Both the position numbers and the translations under genes were made by a program. From Sphingobium sp. (GTDB lineage: Bacteria; Pseudomonadota; Alphaproteobacteria; Sphingomonadales; Sphingomonadaceae): DNA of 64,000 nt. The stretch's first letter is position 1; the number at the start of each line of letters is the position of its first letter. Shown here in pieces: positions 1 through 9,834 of this stretch. The stretch covers positions 1 through 64,000 of the forward strand of contig JAGRES010000013.1 of assembly GCA_020446425.1 (NCBI GenBank), given 5' to 3'. The notes under the pieces were generated by a model, which worked only from the letters and a program-made list of their open reading frames with translations, had not been told where the DNA came from and ran no database searches.

Positions 1-971
<971 letters not shown>

Positions 972-985
972 TCCACTGAATAACG

Positions 986-1017
986 CCCCTCCCCCTCGGT
1001 CTGCCGGGCGGGAGGGG
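986..1017 (+). other. Hairpin between atpD and atpC
   Basis: CCCCTCCC at 986-993 can pair perfectly with GGGAGGGG at 1010-1017 across a 16-nt loop. No U-tract follows, so it is not a classical intrinsic terminator. It lies wholly in the 63-bp atpD-atpC gap. It may shield the atpD mRNA end or tune epsilon expression relative to beta; that role is inferred. Confidence 0.5.
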
Positions 1018-1034
1018 TTACAGGACACCAAGAC

Positions 1035-1289
1035 ATGGCGCTGCATTTCGAACTCGTAACCCCTGAAAAGCTGGTCCGCTCGGCGGAAGTGTATCAGGTT
1101 GTCGTTCCCGGCACCGAAGGCGATTTCGGCGTGCTGGAAGGCCATGCGCCGTTCATGTCGACCATCCGCGACGGTGAAATCCTGCTTTTCGAAAGCGCGT
1201 CCTCCACACCGGAGACCATTCCGGTCGTCGGTGGCTTCGCCGAAGTCAATGAGAAGGGCCTGACGGTACTCGCTGAAAAGGCGGGTTGA
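1035..1289 (+). CDS. atpC: F1Fo ATP synthase subunit epsilon (short form)
   Basis: Central-stalk subunit that couples gamma rotation to catalysis. The 84 residues cover only the N-terminal beta-sandwich domain ([14 protein letters not shown], then [19 protein letters not shown]). The C-terminal helical hairpin that makes many bacterial epsilon subunits about 130-140 residues long, and which acts as an ATPase brake, is absent. There is no frameshift or cut at the end, and similarly short forms are known in sphingomonads, so this is probably the native length. It closes the atp operon; the next gene converges on it after only 14 bp. Confidence 0.93.
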   Translation: MALHFELVTPEKLVRSAEVYQVVVPGTEGDFGVLEGHAPFMSTIRDGEILLFESASSTPETIPVVGGFAEVNEKGLTVLAEKAG

Positions 1290-1303
1290 GGTTAGATCTC
1301 AGC

Positions 1304-2257
1304 TCAGTTAGCAACGGACTTTGTATGTCCGATAGCACATTGATTTTCTTGGGCCTTGATATTGCTGTAGCGCAATAGGCCTAGTCCAACACCGAAAGAT
1401 ACCAGGTCAGCGATTGTAGCGGCGATACGCAGTAACAATGCCACTATTGTTCCGGCTTCTAAGCCTATAATGGGCTCCAGGCCCTGACTTAAAATCACCT
1501 CTCTAATGCCCAACCCAGCCGGTGCGCCCGGCGTTACAAACCCTGCCAGCCAGGCCACACAGAAAATCGAAACCACCTGAAGGCACACCGAAGGCGTGGC
1601 GGTAAATGCAGGGTCAAGCAATAGCAAACCCGCTCCGCTCAACAGAGTAGATAGTAGAGACAAAGCTATTGGAATGGCCCATTTCTGTATTTTGAGGCCT
1701 TGGCCGCCCAACCGCTCTTTAAGAACATTCAACGCTTTATGCTTTAGTACAGGTCGAGATGAATTCAGAAGGCAAGCTGCAAATATCATCAATATAAGGC
1801 CGCTTAGCCATATAAGAACATCCGAATGAGTCGCTATTGTTGGCATACTCAATAAAAACATCACTGCTATGCCAAACAGGGCTTCTAACGCCATAGAGGC
1901 AAAAACCGGAACAATGGGCACATTATACTGCTTCGCGAGCGCGACCCGCCCGATATGCTGCGCTATGTTGCCCGGAATATATTTAGCGAACTGAGCCGTA
2001 AAAAATATTCCAGCCGCTAACGAGAAACGAACGGACGCACCACATCTCAATAACATCACTTGCCATGCCCAAGCAGAGGCCAAACCAGCCATTATAAAAG
2101 GCACAACAGCAAATAATGGTCTGGCAAGCTTCGCATTTGACAGGTCCACCAGCTTGTCATCCAGTTGAATAGCCCGCTGGCCAAAATAAAAAAGACATAC
2201 ACAAGACAGTAGAGCTCCAGCTACGTACATCCATTTCCGGGATATTAAGACCGTCAT
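1304..2257 (-). CDS. Flippase-like integral membrane protein (LPG synthase TM / UPF0104 family)
   Basis: Polytopic membrane protein of about 317 residues with many hydrophobic segments; the features FTAQFAKYIPGNIAQHIGRV and TPGAPAGLGIREVIL are typical of the PF03706-type 'lysylphosphatidylglycerol synthase transmembrane' family. The catalytic LPG synthase domain is absent. Relatives beside glycosyltransferases are thought to handle lipid-linked substrates. I start at ATG 2257 (MTVLISRKW), 16 bp after the upstream glycosyltransferase stops; a GTG at 2320 would overlap that gene. Base composition is markedly AT-richer than the atp genes, suggesting transfer. Exact function is unknown. Confidence 0.75.
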   Translation of the reverse strand: MTVLISRKWMYVAGALLSCVCLFYFGQRAIQLDDKLVDLSNAKLARPLFAVVPFIMAGLASAWAWQVMLLRCGASVRFSLAAGIFFTAQFAKYIPGNIAQHIGRVALAKQYNVPIVPVFASMALEALFGIAVMFLLSMPTIATHSDVLIWLSGLILMIFAACLLNSSRPVLKHKALNVLKERLGGQGLKIQKWAIPIALSLLSTLLSGAGLLLLDPAFTATPSVCLQVVSIFCVAWLAGFVTPGAPAGLGIREVILSQGLEPIIGLEAGTIVALLLRIAATIADLVSFGVGLGLLRYSNIKAQENQCAIGHTKSVAN

Positions 2258-2273
2258 GATGCGTGCATAACGA

Positions 2274-3464
2274 TCAAGCAAAATCACTGGCTCGCCTTTC
2301 GCTAACGTCGCCGACCACACGCAATTGTTTCAACCGCCTCAAAAGCTTAGACACACCCTTATCCGGTGACAGTGCTTCTCTCGTCACGGATGAAAATGGC
2401 ATGGAAGCAGGGTTATATTGACTACAGGCACTTATCATCGCGTTCGCCAAAGCATCAGCATCAGCTGGAGCCACCAGCAATATATTATCCGGACATTGCC
2501 GCGCCAACCCGGTCACTGCGGGGCTATCCCGTGTGATAATTGTGCCGCCTGCAGCTAAAATCTGGAACATCTTGTTAGGAATGACCCGGCTAGCCTTGTC
2601 GCTATCTCCAAATATACCCAAGCATACTGCAGCATTGCGGATCAGGCCGGGAATCTCCCTATAATCGACCCATGGCAGCCACGTCATATTGCGAGGTGCG
2701 TTCCTGGAGACAAACTCCCGTACGAGATCTTCCTCTTGTCCACTGCCGACGATCAGCCAGTGAATATTCTGCGACGCGGTCAACTCAACCGCGTGTAATA
2801 TGGTTTCAATGCCATGCAGGGGAATGAATTGGCCATAGAACAACACATATGGCGAAGGCACATCGGCCGGCGCTTCATTCGGCGCAATCTGATCGCGGAC
2901 CTCCCAGAACAAATCTTCAGCCCCAACCAGGACAGTGACAAATTTTTCTGGCGCAATATCAAAACTTGCGGCGAAATAGCGGCCATGCTCATCGGTATCA
3001 ACGATGACAATGTCCGCCATTCTCAGTGCGAAACGTTCGAAATGCCATAACAAGCGTGCGCGCCAGTCACCGCACCGAAGAAGCTTCCTGTCGTTTATGA
3101 TCGTATCGTAGAGGGAAATGAAAGCATCGAAGATGATTTTCTGCCCACGCAGACGAGTCAGCGGCCAGATGATGAAGATATCGAAAATCGCGGGATAAGG
3201 CAGCAGAATGACGTCAACCCGCGACGTTCCGAAGAACCGAAACAGCGCATAAGGATACCCTATGATAAGGCGGATCAATGCACTGGCGATGCGCATCAAT
3301 CCAGCTACTGATTTATCTTCGATACCCCGCCAGACATCAATATTGATCTCTGACGCCAACATGTTCCTTTTCCTCAGCGCATCAAGCAGCAAGCGTACAC
3401 GGGGCTTGCCCATGTCGTAACTGCCCCACACAGTAAATTTCGAAAAGGAGAGCGGAACAGCCAT
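2274..3464 (-). CDS. Glycosyltransferase, GT4-like (GT-B fold)
   Basis: 396 residues with a GT-B layout: an N-terminal acceptor half containing a hydrophobic stretch (about residues 60-110), and a C-terminal donor half with PYVLFYGQFIPLHGIETIL, WLIVGSGQEE, and the segment VIPNKMFQILAAGGTIITRDSPAV, which resembles the nucleotide-sugar-binding E/K-x7-E region of GT4 enzymes. It lies 3 bp downstream of the GT-C gene and 16 bp upstream of the flippase-like gene, so the block is probably one transcript. The sugar and acceptor cannot be told from sequence; a role in surface glycan or glycolipid synthesis is inferred from neighbours. Confidence 0.8.
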   Translation of the reverse strand: MAVPLSFSKFTVWGSYDMGKPRVRLLLDALRKRNMLASEINIDVWRGIEDKSVAGLMRIASALIRLIIGYPYALFRFFGTSRVDVILLPYPAIFDIFIIWPLTRLRGQKIIFDAFISLYDTIINDRKLLRCGDWRARLLWHFERFALRMADIVIVDTDEHGRYFAASFDIAPEKFVTVLVGAEDLFWEVRDQIAPNEAPADVPSPYVLFYGQFIPLHGIETILHAVELTASQNIHWLIVGSGQEEDLVREFVSRNAPRNMTWLPWVDYREIPGLIRNAAVCLGIFGDSDKASRVIPNKMFQILAAGGTIITRDSPAVTGLARQCPDNILLVAPADADALANAMISACSQYNPASMPFSSVTREALSPDKGVSKLLRRLKQLRVVGDVSERRASDFA

Positions 3465-3467
3465 CGG

Positions 3468-5144
3468 TCAAAAAAACGTCCAATAGGGCCGCTCAGGCGG
3501 GTCTCGGTCCGGCTTGTACAGGTGGTCGCCCCAGACCAGCCGCGCGCCTCCCTCACTAGCCATCATCTCATACCGTCCCCTGTCGAGCTGTATAGCATCG
3601 CCTTTATGCAGCACCCTGCCGCTGACACGTATCTCGCCATATTCGAGCGTGTAGGGACCGGGCACATATATCTCCACTCGCCGTGCCTCACTGGGTTGGA
3701 GAATTTCGCCAGGAACCCAGAATGGCCCCCAGTGCTGAACATAGGTGTCGTGCAACGCGGCAACATCCTCCGGCAACAGGTCCCTCTGCTCGCCCGTGCT
3801 GTTCAGAACCGGGCTGAACATATCGTCCATTTCAACGACCAGCGGCACGGCCTTTTCCTGCATCACTTCGCGCATGGGTGGCACATTACCGGCACGATAT
3901 AGCTCCATCCCCCACAGGGTCATGAAGGCATTAGCCTTGTCCTGCCAAGGCAGAAAGCCTGCAAAGTCGAAATAGGAAATGGGCTGCGGGAACATGGCCT
4001 TGGCAACTGTCTGAAGCTTGCGCTGCCGGTCGATGACGCTTTTGTCCTCGTGCATCCAGGTGCTCAGCGCCATCATCAGGAAAGCGACAGCAGGCAAGCC
4101 CGCACCATAGCGACGGCCTAGCATCGACAGCGGAACGGCACACGCCACGGCGACAGGCGGCAGAAGAAACGCGTAAAAATAGGGAAGAGCGTTGAAATAA
4201 AAGCCCAACACACTAATCGGCAGAAAGAGGCCAATTAGCGCAATCTTTTTATGCCTCCCCAACCCGCTCATATAAATGGCGACAGGAAAACACAGGATCG
4301 TCAGCACCAATATTTCCGACATGCTGACGAATTTCAGCATCAGCGCCCAATAAGGGGGAATGCCGAGGAAAAACATCTTCTGCGCCGAATTCTGCAAAAC
4401 GCTTTTCGCGGATCCATCCACCGTCATACCTGCGGAATGGAGCATATAGAGCACTGCGAAGAACAGAGCTGCGGCCGTCAATGCCACAGCCAACCGCAGC
4501 GCGAGAGAAAAGCCGTACCCCTCTCGATGCCAGCGCCACCATGCCAGTCCGGCAAACGCTGGCGCCCACAAGATGATTTTGATGCTAAACATGGCTGCCG
4601 TGCCAATGAACGCTCCAAATAGCAGGAGCCACCCCCCCCTGAAACGCGTGCATCCCAATATACACAGGGCGCTCATCGTCAATGCTGTTATGATCGGGTC
4701 CGTGCGGAAAGAAAACCCATGCTGCATCACGAAGCCGGACGATAGATAGGCCAATACGCATACGGCCCCGGTTTTCCAGTCGGTGAAACGCGCCGCGAGC
4801 AATATGATACCGCTTGCAGTGACCATCTCGCACGCAAACATGAACATGCGCGCGATGACGATATGATCCACGCCTGTACCGGCAAGTCCAGGCAGCCACT
4901 GAAATATCCTTACATGCAACGTCTGAAGCGGAAGCTCCAATACGCCTTGGGTGAACAGCTCGACCTGGCGATAAAAGTGAAACTCATCCCAATTGATGGC
5001 CCGTCCGAATACCATCGTCCCCTGCATGATGAGGACCAGAGCGATGCAAATAACAGGTAGTAGCGGCGAATCCGCATAGGCGCGCACCCTGTCCATCAGG
5101 GTCAGGCCCGGCGTATCGGCCATCGCCGCCTGCTGAGTGGTCAC
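3468..5144 (-). CDS. GT-C membrane glycosyltransferase (ArnT/PMT-like)
   Basis: 558-residue polytopic protein. After the first membrane helix comes INWDEFHFYR (D53, E54), matching the acidic catalytic pair in the first periplasmic loop of GT-C enzymes such as ArnT and protein mannosyltransferases. A run of hydrophobic helices is followed by a soluble C-terminal part of about 200 residues. Such enzymes take a sugar from a polyprenyl-phosphate carrier on the periplasmic side. The GTG start at 5144 overlaps the GT2 stop as GTGA, so the two are translationally coupled; GT2 would supply the polyprenyl-phosphate sugar. Acceptor unknown. Confidence 0.75.
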   Translation of the reverse strand: MTTQQAAMADTPGLTLMDRVRAYADSPLLPVICIALVLIMQGTMVFGRAINWDEFHFYRQVELFTQGVLELPLQTLHVRIFQWLPGLAGTGVDHIVIARMFMFACEMVTASGIILLAARFTDWKTGAVCVLAYLSSGFVMQHGFSFRTDPIITALTMSALCILGCTRFRGGWLLLFGAFIGTAAMFSIKIILWAPAFAGLAWWRWHREGYGFSLALRLAVALTAAALFFAVLYMLHSAGMTVDGSAKSVLQNSAQKMFFLGIPPYWALMLKFVSMSEILVLTILCFPVAIYMSGLGRHKKIALIGLFLPISVLGFYFNALPYFYAFLLPPVAVACAVPLSMLGRRYGAGLPAVAFLMMALSTWMHEDKSVIDRQRKLQTVAKAMFPQPISYFDFAGFLPWQDKANAFMTLWGMELYRAGNVPPMREVMQEKAVPLVVEMDDMFSPVLNSTGEQRDLLPEDVAALHDTYVQHWGPFWVPGEILQPSEARRVEIYVPGPYTLEYGEIRVSGRVLHKGDAIQLDRGRYEMMASEGGARLVWGDHLYKPDRDPPERPYWTFF

Positions 5145-6160
5145 GCGCTCTTCCTTACCGGCCGCACCTGATCGGTGGCGTCAGGCCTAACGGGCTGTTC
5201 CTCAGGAATCTGAGCGCGGTTCACCTTGTCCTCAATCTTGCGGACATGCTCCAGCGTCGCTTCCATAAGCTTCCGGTTGCCGGCGATGAGGTCCGCCAAG
5301 ATGCCGAGCATTGCCGTGACGAGACCAAGCACCACCAATGCACCGCCCAGCACCAGCGATTGCACATGACCAGCGCCCTCGCCTGATAGATAATACCAAA
5401 GGAACCGCACAATAGGGGCCAGACCAAGCAGCGCGCACAAGGCACCCGCCCAGACAAAGACGCGCAGCGGATTGTACATGGTATAGGCGCGAGCCATGGT
5501 CACGCCCGTGTTCAAAATGAACTGTGGAATACTCTTGAACAGGCGCGAGGGGCGCGGCGTCGCATTTGTGGGAACCGGCACACTCTTGATCGCAAGGCGC
5601 TTGCGACCGGCCTGAATCAACATATCCGTAGTATATGAAAATTCCGTAGTAATCGTCAGCCGCTGCGCCGCCTCACGGCTGATTGCGCGAAAGCCGCTGA
5701 CTGCGTCCGGCACATCCGTGCGCGCAAGCCGTTGCACCACAGCACTGCCGAGTTTCTGAAGCTGCTGCTTTACCGGCCCGAAATGCGCGCTGTTGGCTAC
5801 ACCCCTGTCACCAATCACGATATCCGCCTCCCCGCGGATGATCGGGCCCACAAGGTCGGCAATGGCACGGCCAGCATATTGGCCGTCGGCATCGGTATTG
5901 ACGATGATGTCTGCCCCGGCAGCCAGAGCCGCATTGACTCCGCTCTGGAAAGCGGCGGCAAGCCCCCTGTTCCGTCGATGGCGCACAATATGACGCACAC
6001 CAAAACGGCGGGCGGCCTCGCTGGTGCCATCATGGCTGCCATCATCCACAACCAGTATCTCGATTTCATCGATTCCGTCGATGCGGCGAGGAATGTCCAC
6101 CAGCGTGTCCGGCAGGCTGTCGGCCTCATTATAGCAAGGTATCTGGATGATCAGTTTCAT
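5141..6160 (-). CDS. Polyprenyl-phosphate glycosyltransferase (GT2, DPM1/GtrB-like)
   Basis: 339 residues. The GT-A domain starts at once with IIQIPCYNEADSLPDTL and carries the acidic motifs VVDDGSHDGT and NTDADGQY that bind the nucleotide-sugar and metal. Two C-terminal hydrophobic segments (about 225-247 and 265-292) and a charged tail match GtrB-type enzymes that transfer a hexose to a polyprenyl phosphate. It is the first gene of the leftward block and shares a GTGA overlap with the GT-C gene, a common donor-synthase/transferase pairing. Divergent from cpaF across about 200 bp, which probably holds promoters for both. Confidence 0.85.
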   Translation of the reverse strand: MKLIIQIPCYNEADSLPDTLVDIPRRIDGIDEIEILVVDDGSHDGTSEAARRFGVRHIVRHRRNRGLAAAFQSGVNAALAAGADIIVNTDADGQYAGRAIADLVGPIIRGEADIVIGDRGVANSAHFGPVKQQLQKLGSAVVQRLARTDVPDAVSGFRAISREAAQRLTITTEFSYTTDMLIQAGRKRLAIKSVPVPTNATPRPSRLFKSIPQFILNTGVTMARAYTMYNPLRVFVWAGALCALLGLAPIVRFLWYYLSGEGAGHVQSLVLGGALVVLGLVTAMLGILADLIAGNRKLMEATLEHVRKIEDKVNRAQIPEEQPVRPDATDQVRPVRKSA

Positions 6161-6363
6161 CTATATGCAGTCCCGCCGCGGCAAATGGGGATACGGAAAC
6201 CGTCTTTCCGCCTCCTGATATCGCGCTTTCTTCTATGGGATGCTGGTTAACAGTTTGTTATTCCGGCGGCGGATCGGGCCAGAAATTAGCATTTTATAAA
6301 AGTTTCCCCATTATCCCCTGTCCCAATAGTTTTTGGGCAAAGGACGAAAGGTCCGCGGGGAAC

Positions 6364-7941
6364 ATGAGCGCATTTGGACGAAAAAACGGCCCTGGAGGCA
6401 TGCGGCCAGCTTTCGGTGTGGCCAAGCCCATGCATGTCGTCACGCCTAACACTTCCAACGCACCGGAAGGTGCCGCTTCGACCGCGCCCATTCCGCAGGA
6501 ACCTGCGGGCGGCGACCAGTTTCCGCCAATCAACCCGTCCGAGCTTCCGCCGCTTGATGATGCCGCAGGCGCGGTTCAACAGGACGAACTCTCACCGCAG
6601 CAGGTGAAAAACGCGGAGGCCATGGCCAAGCTGCAGGACCGCATGAACGCGGACCACAGCGATGTGAAGGCCGAGGGCTTCGACGCTTCCGTACACAAGA
6701 TCAAGGAACAGGTGCTGCCGCGCCTGCTGGAACGTGTCGACCCGGAAGCCGCCGCGACGCTGACCAAGGAAGAACTCGCCGAGGAATTCCGCCCCATCAT
6801 CATGGAGGTGCTCGCCGAGCTTAAACTGACGCTCAACCGGCGTGAACAGTTTGCGCTGGAAAAGGTGCTGGTGGATGAGCTGCTCGGCCTGGGCCCACTC
6901 GAAGAACTGATCAGCGATCCCGACATCAGCGACATCATGGTCAACGGCCCTGAGCAGACCTATGTCGAAAAAAAGGGCAAGCTGCAGATCGCGCCGATCC
7001 AGTTCCGCGACGAAGAGCATCTGTTCCAGATTGCGCAGCGCATCGTGAACAAGGTCGGCCGCCGCGTCGACCAGACCACGCCGCTGGCCGACGCCCGTCT
7101 GCCTGACGGTTCGCGTGTGAACGTCATCGTGCCGCCGCTTTCCCTGCGTGGCACCGCTATCTCGATCCGTAAATTCTCGGCCAAGCCGATCACACTCGAC
7201 AATCTGCGCGACTGGGGCGCGATGAGCCCACAAATGTGCACCGCGCTCAAAATCGCGGGCGCCTGCCGGATGAATATCGTTATTTCGGGCGGTACGGGTT
7301 CCGGTAAAACGACGATGCTCAATGCCCTGTCGAAGATGATCGACCCGGGCGAACGCGTGCTGACCATCGAAGACGCGGCCGAACTCCGGCTGCAACAGCC
7401 GCACTGGCTGCCGCTCGAAACCCGTCCGGCTAACCTGGAAGGTCAAGGCGCGATCACCATCGGCGATCTCGTCAAAAACGCCCTGCGTATGCGCCCGGAC
7501 CGCATCATCCTGGGCGAAATTCGTGGCGCCGAATGTTTCGACCTTCTCGCCGCGATGAACACGGGCCATGACGGCTCCATGTGTACGCTCCACTCCAACA
7601 GCCCGCGCGAATGCCTGGGCCGTATGGAAAACATGATCCTGATGGGCGACATCAAGATCCCGAAAGAAGCGATTTCGAAGCAGATTGCCGACTCGGTCGA
7701 CCTGATCGTTCAGGTGAAGCGCCTGCGCGACGGTTCGCGTCGCGTGACCAACGTCACGGAAGTGATCGGCATGGAAGGCGAGGTCATTGTGACGCAGGAG
7801 TTGTTCAAATTCGAGTATCTTTCAGAAGATACCGACGGGAAAATCGTGGGCGAATATCGTTCCATGGGCCTGCGCCCCTATACGCTTGAAAAAGCACGCG
7901 GCTTCGGCTTCGATCAGGCACTGCTGGAAGCCTGCCTGTAA
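6364..7941 (+). CDS. cpaF: CpaF/TadA-family secretion ATPase
   Basis: 525-residue hexameric ATPase of the type IV pilus/type II secretion superfamily that powers Flp (Tad) pilus assembly. A disordered Pro/Ala-rich N-terminus of about 80 residues precedes the CpaF core with LLGLGPLEELISDPDISDIMVNG, a Walker A motif SGGTGSGKTT (K314), and a Walker B-like segment PDRIILGEIRGAE. ATG 6364 is preferred over an upstream in-frame ATG at 6235 because GCGGGGA lies just before it and the core begins soon after. No other tad/cpa gene is in the window, so it is an orphan locally; the rest of the machinery may be elsewhere. Confidence 0.9.
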   Translation: MSAFGRKNGPGGMRPAFGVAKPMHVVTPNTSNAPEGAASTAPIPQEPAGGDQFPPINPSELPPLDDAAGAVQQDELSPQQVKNAEAMAKLQDRMNADHSDVKAEGFDASVHKIKEQVLPRLLERVDPEAAATLTKEELAEEFRPIIMEVLAELKLTLNRREQFALEKVLVDELLGLGPLEELISDPDISDIMVNGPEQTYVEKKGKLQIAPIQFRDEEHLFQIAQRIVNKVGRRVDQTTPLADARLPDGSRVNVIVPPLSLRGTAISIRKFSAKPITLDNLRDWGAMSPQMCTALKIAGACRMNIVISGGTGSGKTTMLNALSKMIDPGERVLTIEDAAELRLQQPHWLPLETRPANLEGQGAITIGDLVKNALRMRPDRIILGEIRGAECFDLLAAMNTGHDGSMCTLHSNSPRECLGRMENMILMGDIKIPKEAISKQIADSVDLIVQVKRLRDGSRRVTNVTEVIGMEGEVIVTQELFKFEYLSEDTDGKIVGEYRSMGLRPYTLEKARGFGFDQALLEACL

Positions 7942-8038
7942 GGGCGATAGCCCGCAAACTCTTCCTTATATCGCATTAGGGGTTGCCGCTTGAGACGCGA
8001 ACGGCCACGTTGGCGCGCGTCAACAAGGAGAGACCCCC

Positions 8039-8839
8039 ATGCGCCCTGCCCTGATCGCCAGCCTTATCGCCTTTTCCGCCATCGTACCGGCTGGCTATGT
8101 GCTGGCAAACCATCATGAAGCGGCAGATGACGCTATCTCCACAGCGGTTTCCGCCGACAGCCGGACACCCGCCTATACGGAGCGCGACGTCTATCGCCAT
8201 CCTGCAGAAACGCTTGCATTTTTCGGCGTTCAACCGGGGCAGACAGTATTTGAATATGCGCCGGGAGGCGGCTGGTACAGCGAGATCCTGGGCCCTCTGC
8301 TTTCGGCGAAAGGAACATTTTACGCCGCCGCGCCAGCCGGCAAATATTACGACATGATCGCTAAAAAGGTCTCTGACGAGCCATCGAAATATGGACAGGT
8401 CAAATTGATGAGCTGGCCGCTGGCAGAAGGCGCGGTCGCGCCGGGCAGCGTTGATACCGTCCTGACTTTCCGCAATGTGCACAATCTGGTGATGAACGGC
8501 AGCGCCCCTGCTGCGTTTTCCACATTTTACGAAATGCTGAAACCCGGCGGCACTCTGGGTGTCGTCGATCACCGGCTGCCGGAGGACCGTGACAGCGCGC
8601 AGGAAAAAGCTAGCGGCTATGTCAAGACATCGACCGTTCGGAAGCTTGCGGAAGACGCAGGTTTCGTGCTTGAAGCCCAATCCGAAATCAACGCCAACCC
8701 GAAAGATAGCGCAAATTGGGAAAAAGGCGTGTGGACCCTGCCGCCCGTACTCAGAAATGGTGAAACGGATCGCGAAAAATATCTCGCAATCGGTGAAAGC
8801 GACCGGATGACACTGCGTTTCCGGAAGCCTGCTTCCTAG
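8039..8839 (+). CDS. Exported class I methyltransferase-fold protein
   Basis: 266 residues with a clear N-terminal signal peptide (MRPALIASLIAFSAIVPAGYVLANH, cleavage probably near residue 24), then a Rossmann-like methyltransferase domain: VFEYAPGGGWYSEILGPLL in the position of the SAM-binding motif, and LKPGGTLGVVDHRL typical of the fold. It resembles the 'predicted methyltransferase' COG4798 group. AAGGAG lies 9 nt before the ATG. SAM is not known to be available in the periplasm, so either the domain has another role or the signal is a membrane anchor. Substrate unknown. Confidence 0.75.
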   Translation: MRPALIASLIAFSAIVPAGYVLANHHEAADDAISTAVSADSRTPAYTERDVYRHPAETLAFFGVQPGQTVFEYAPGGGWYSEILGPLLSAKGTFYAAAPAGKYYDMIAKKVSDEPSKYGQVKLMSWPLAEGAVAPGSVDTVLTFRNVHNLVMNGSAPAAFSTFYEMLKPGGTLGVVDHRLPEDRDSAQEKASGYVKTSTVRKLAEDAGFVLEAQSEINANPKDSANWEKGVWTLPPVLRNGETDREKYLAIGESDRMTLRFRKPAS

Positions 8840-8901
8840 GATCAGGCACTATAAGGTGAGCAGGCCGTTGCTCTGACTGCAAAAGCAGCTAAAGCACGAT
8901 T

Positions 8902-9834
8902 GTGCCTGCTCCCGAACCACGCTCCGATCTTCACGACAAACCGTTCTTCGCTCTTGTACTGCGTGCTGGCGCGATGCTCATGCTGTCATGCATGTTCGCG
9001 GCTGTGAAATATCTGGACGAGAACAGCGTACATCTGGTCGAAAGCCTGTTTTTCCGGCAATTGGGCGCATTACCAGTCGTCCTGCTGCTCCTGATGCAAG
9101 GGCCGGGCCTGAAAGGCGTCTACACAAGTCATTTCAGCAAGCATCTCAGCCGAAGCGCATTGGGCATTTTCGGCATGGTCTGCTTTTTCACCTCATATAT
9201 CATGCTGCCACTTGCCGAAGCGACCACCATCGGGTTCGCCACACCTATATTCGCGACTATTTTGTCCGCACTGTTCCTGAAGGAAGATGTCGGCATTCAT
9301 CGCTGGACAGCCGTTTTCGCCGGTTTTGCCGGTGTGCTCGTGATCACCCAATATGGGGCTGCGCCTGACACGGACTTCAACATGCTCGGTGTTTCCATTG
9401 CGCTTCTGGCCGCCCTGATCGCCTCAATCATAACTTTGCTGCTGCGCGATCTGGGCCGTACCGAAGCCCCAACAACAATATTGTTCTGGTTTTCCAGCCT
9501 GACACTGGTTCCGCTCACCATTCTACTGCCATTCTTCATTCAGCCGCATTCACCGCGAATATGGGCGGTTTTGGCTATGATGGGCATTATCGGCGGGCTC
9601 GGCCAGTGGTTACTCACCTCGGCCTTGCGCTGGGGCCCGGTCTCACTGGTGATTTCCATGGACTATACCAGCCTGATATGGTCGACCTTGCTCGGCTGGC
9701 TTATATGGTCCACCCTGCCCGGCACCTATACCTGGATAGGCGCCGCACTGATCTGCAGCAGCGGCATCTATATCAGCTGGCGCGAGCATCTGCGGTTGAA
9801 GGAAATCCGCTCGGCCCGCACCATGGTCGATTAG
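8902..9834 (+). CDS. EamA/DMT-family transporter
   Basis: 310 residues with about ten hydrophobic helices in two homologous halves, typical of drug/metabolite transporters (EamA; RhaT/YdcZ superfamily). Landmarks are the first-half segment LAEATTIGFATPIFATILSALFLKE and the second-half segment GPVSLVISMDYTSLIWSTLLGWLIW. The proposed start is GTG 8902; no strong ribosome-binding site is visible, so the N-terminus is uncertain by about 20 residues. It converges on the DUF938 gene with a 4-base overlap of ends. Substrate cannot be inferred. Confidence 0.8.
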   Translation: MPAPEPRSDLHDKPFFALVLRAGAMLMLSCMFAAVKYLDENSVHLVESLFFRQLGALPVVLLLLMQGPGLKGVYTSHFSKHLSRSALGIFGMVCFFTSYIMLPLAEATTIGFATPIFATILSALFLKEDVGIHRWTAVFAGFAGVLVITQYGAAPDTDFNMLGVSIALLAALIASIITLLLRDLGRTEAPTTILFWFSSLTLVPLTILLPFFIQPHSPRIWAVLAMMGIIGGLGQWLLTSALRWGPVSLVISMDYTSLIWSTLLGWLIWSTLPGTYTWIGAALICSSGIYISWREHLRLKEIRSARTMVD

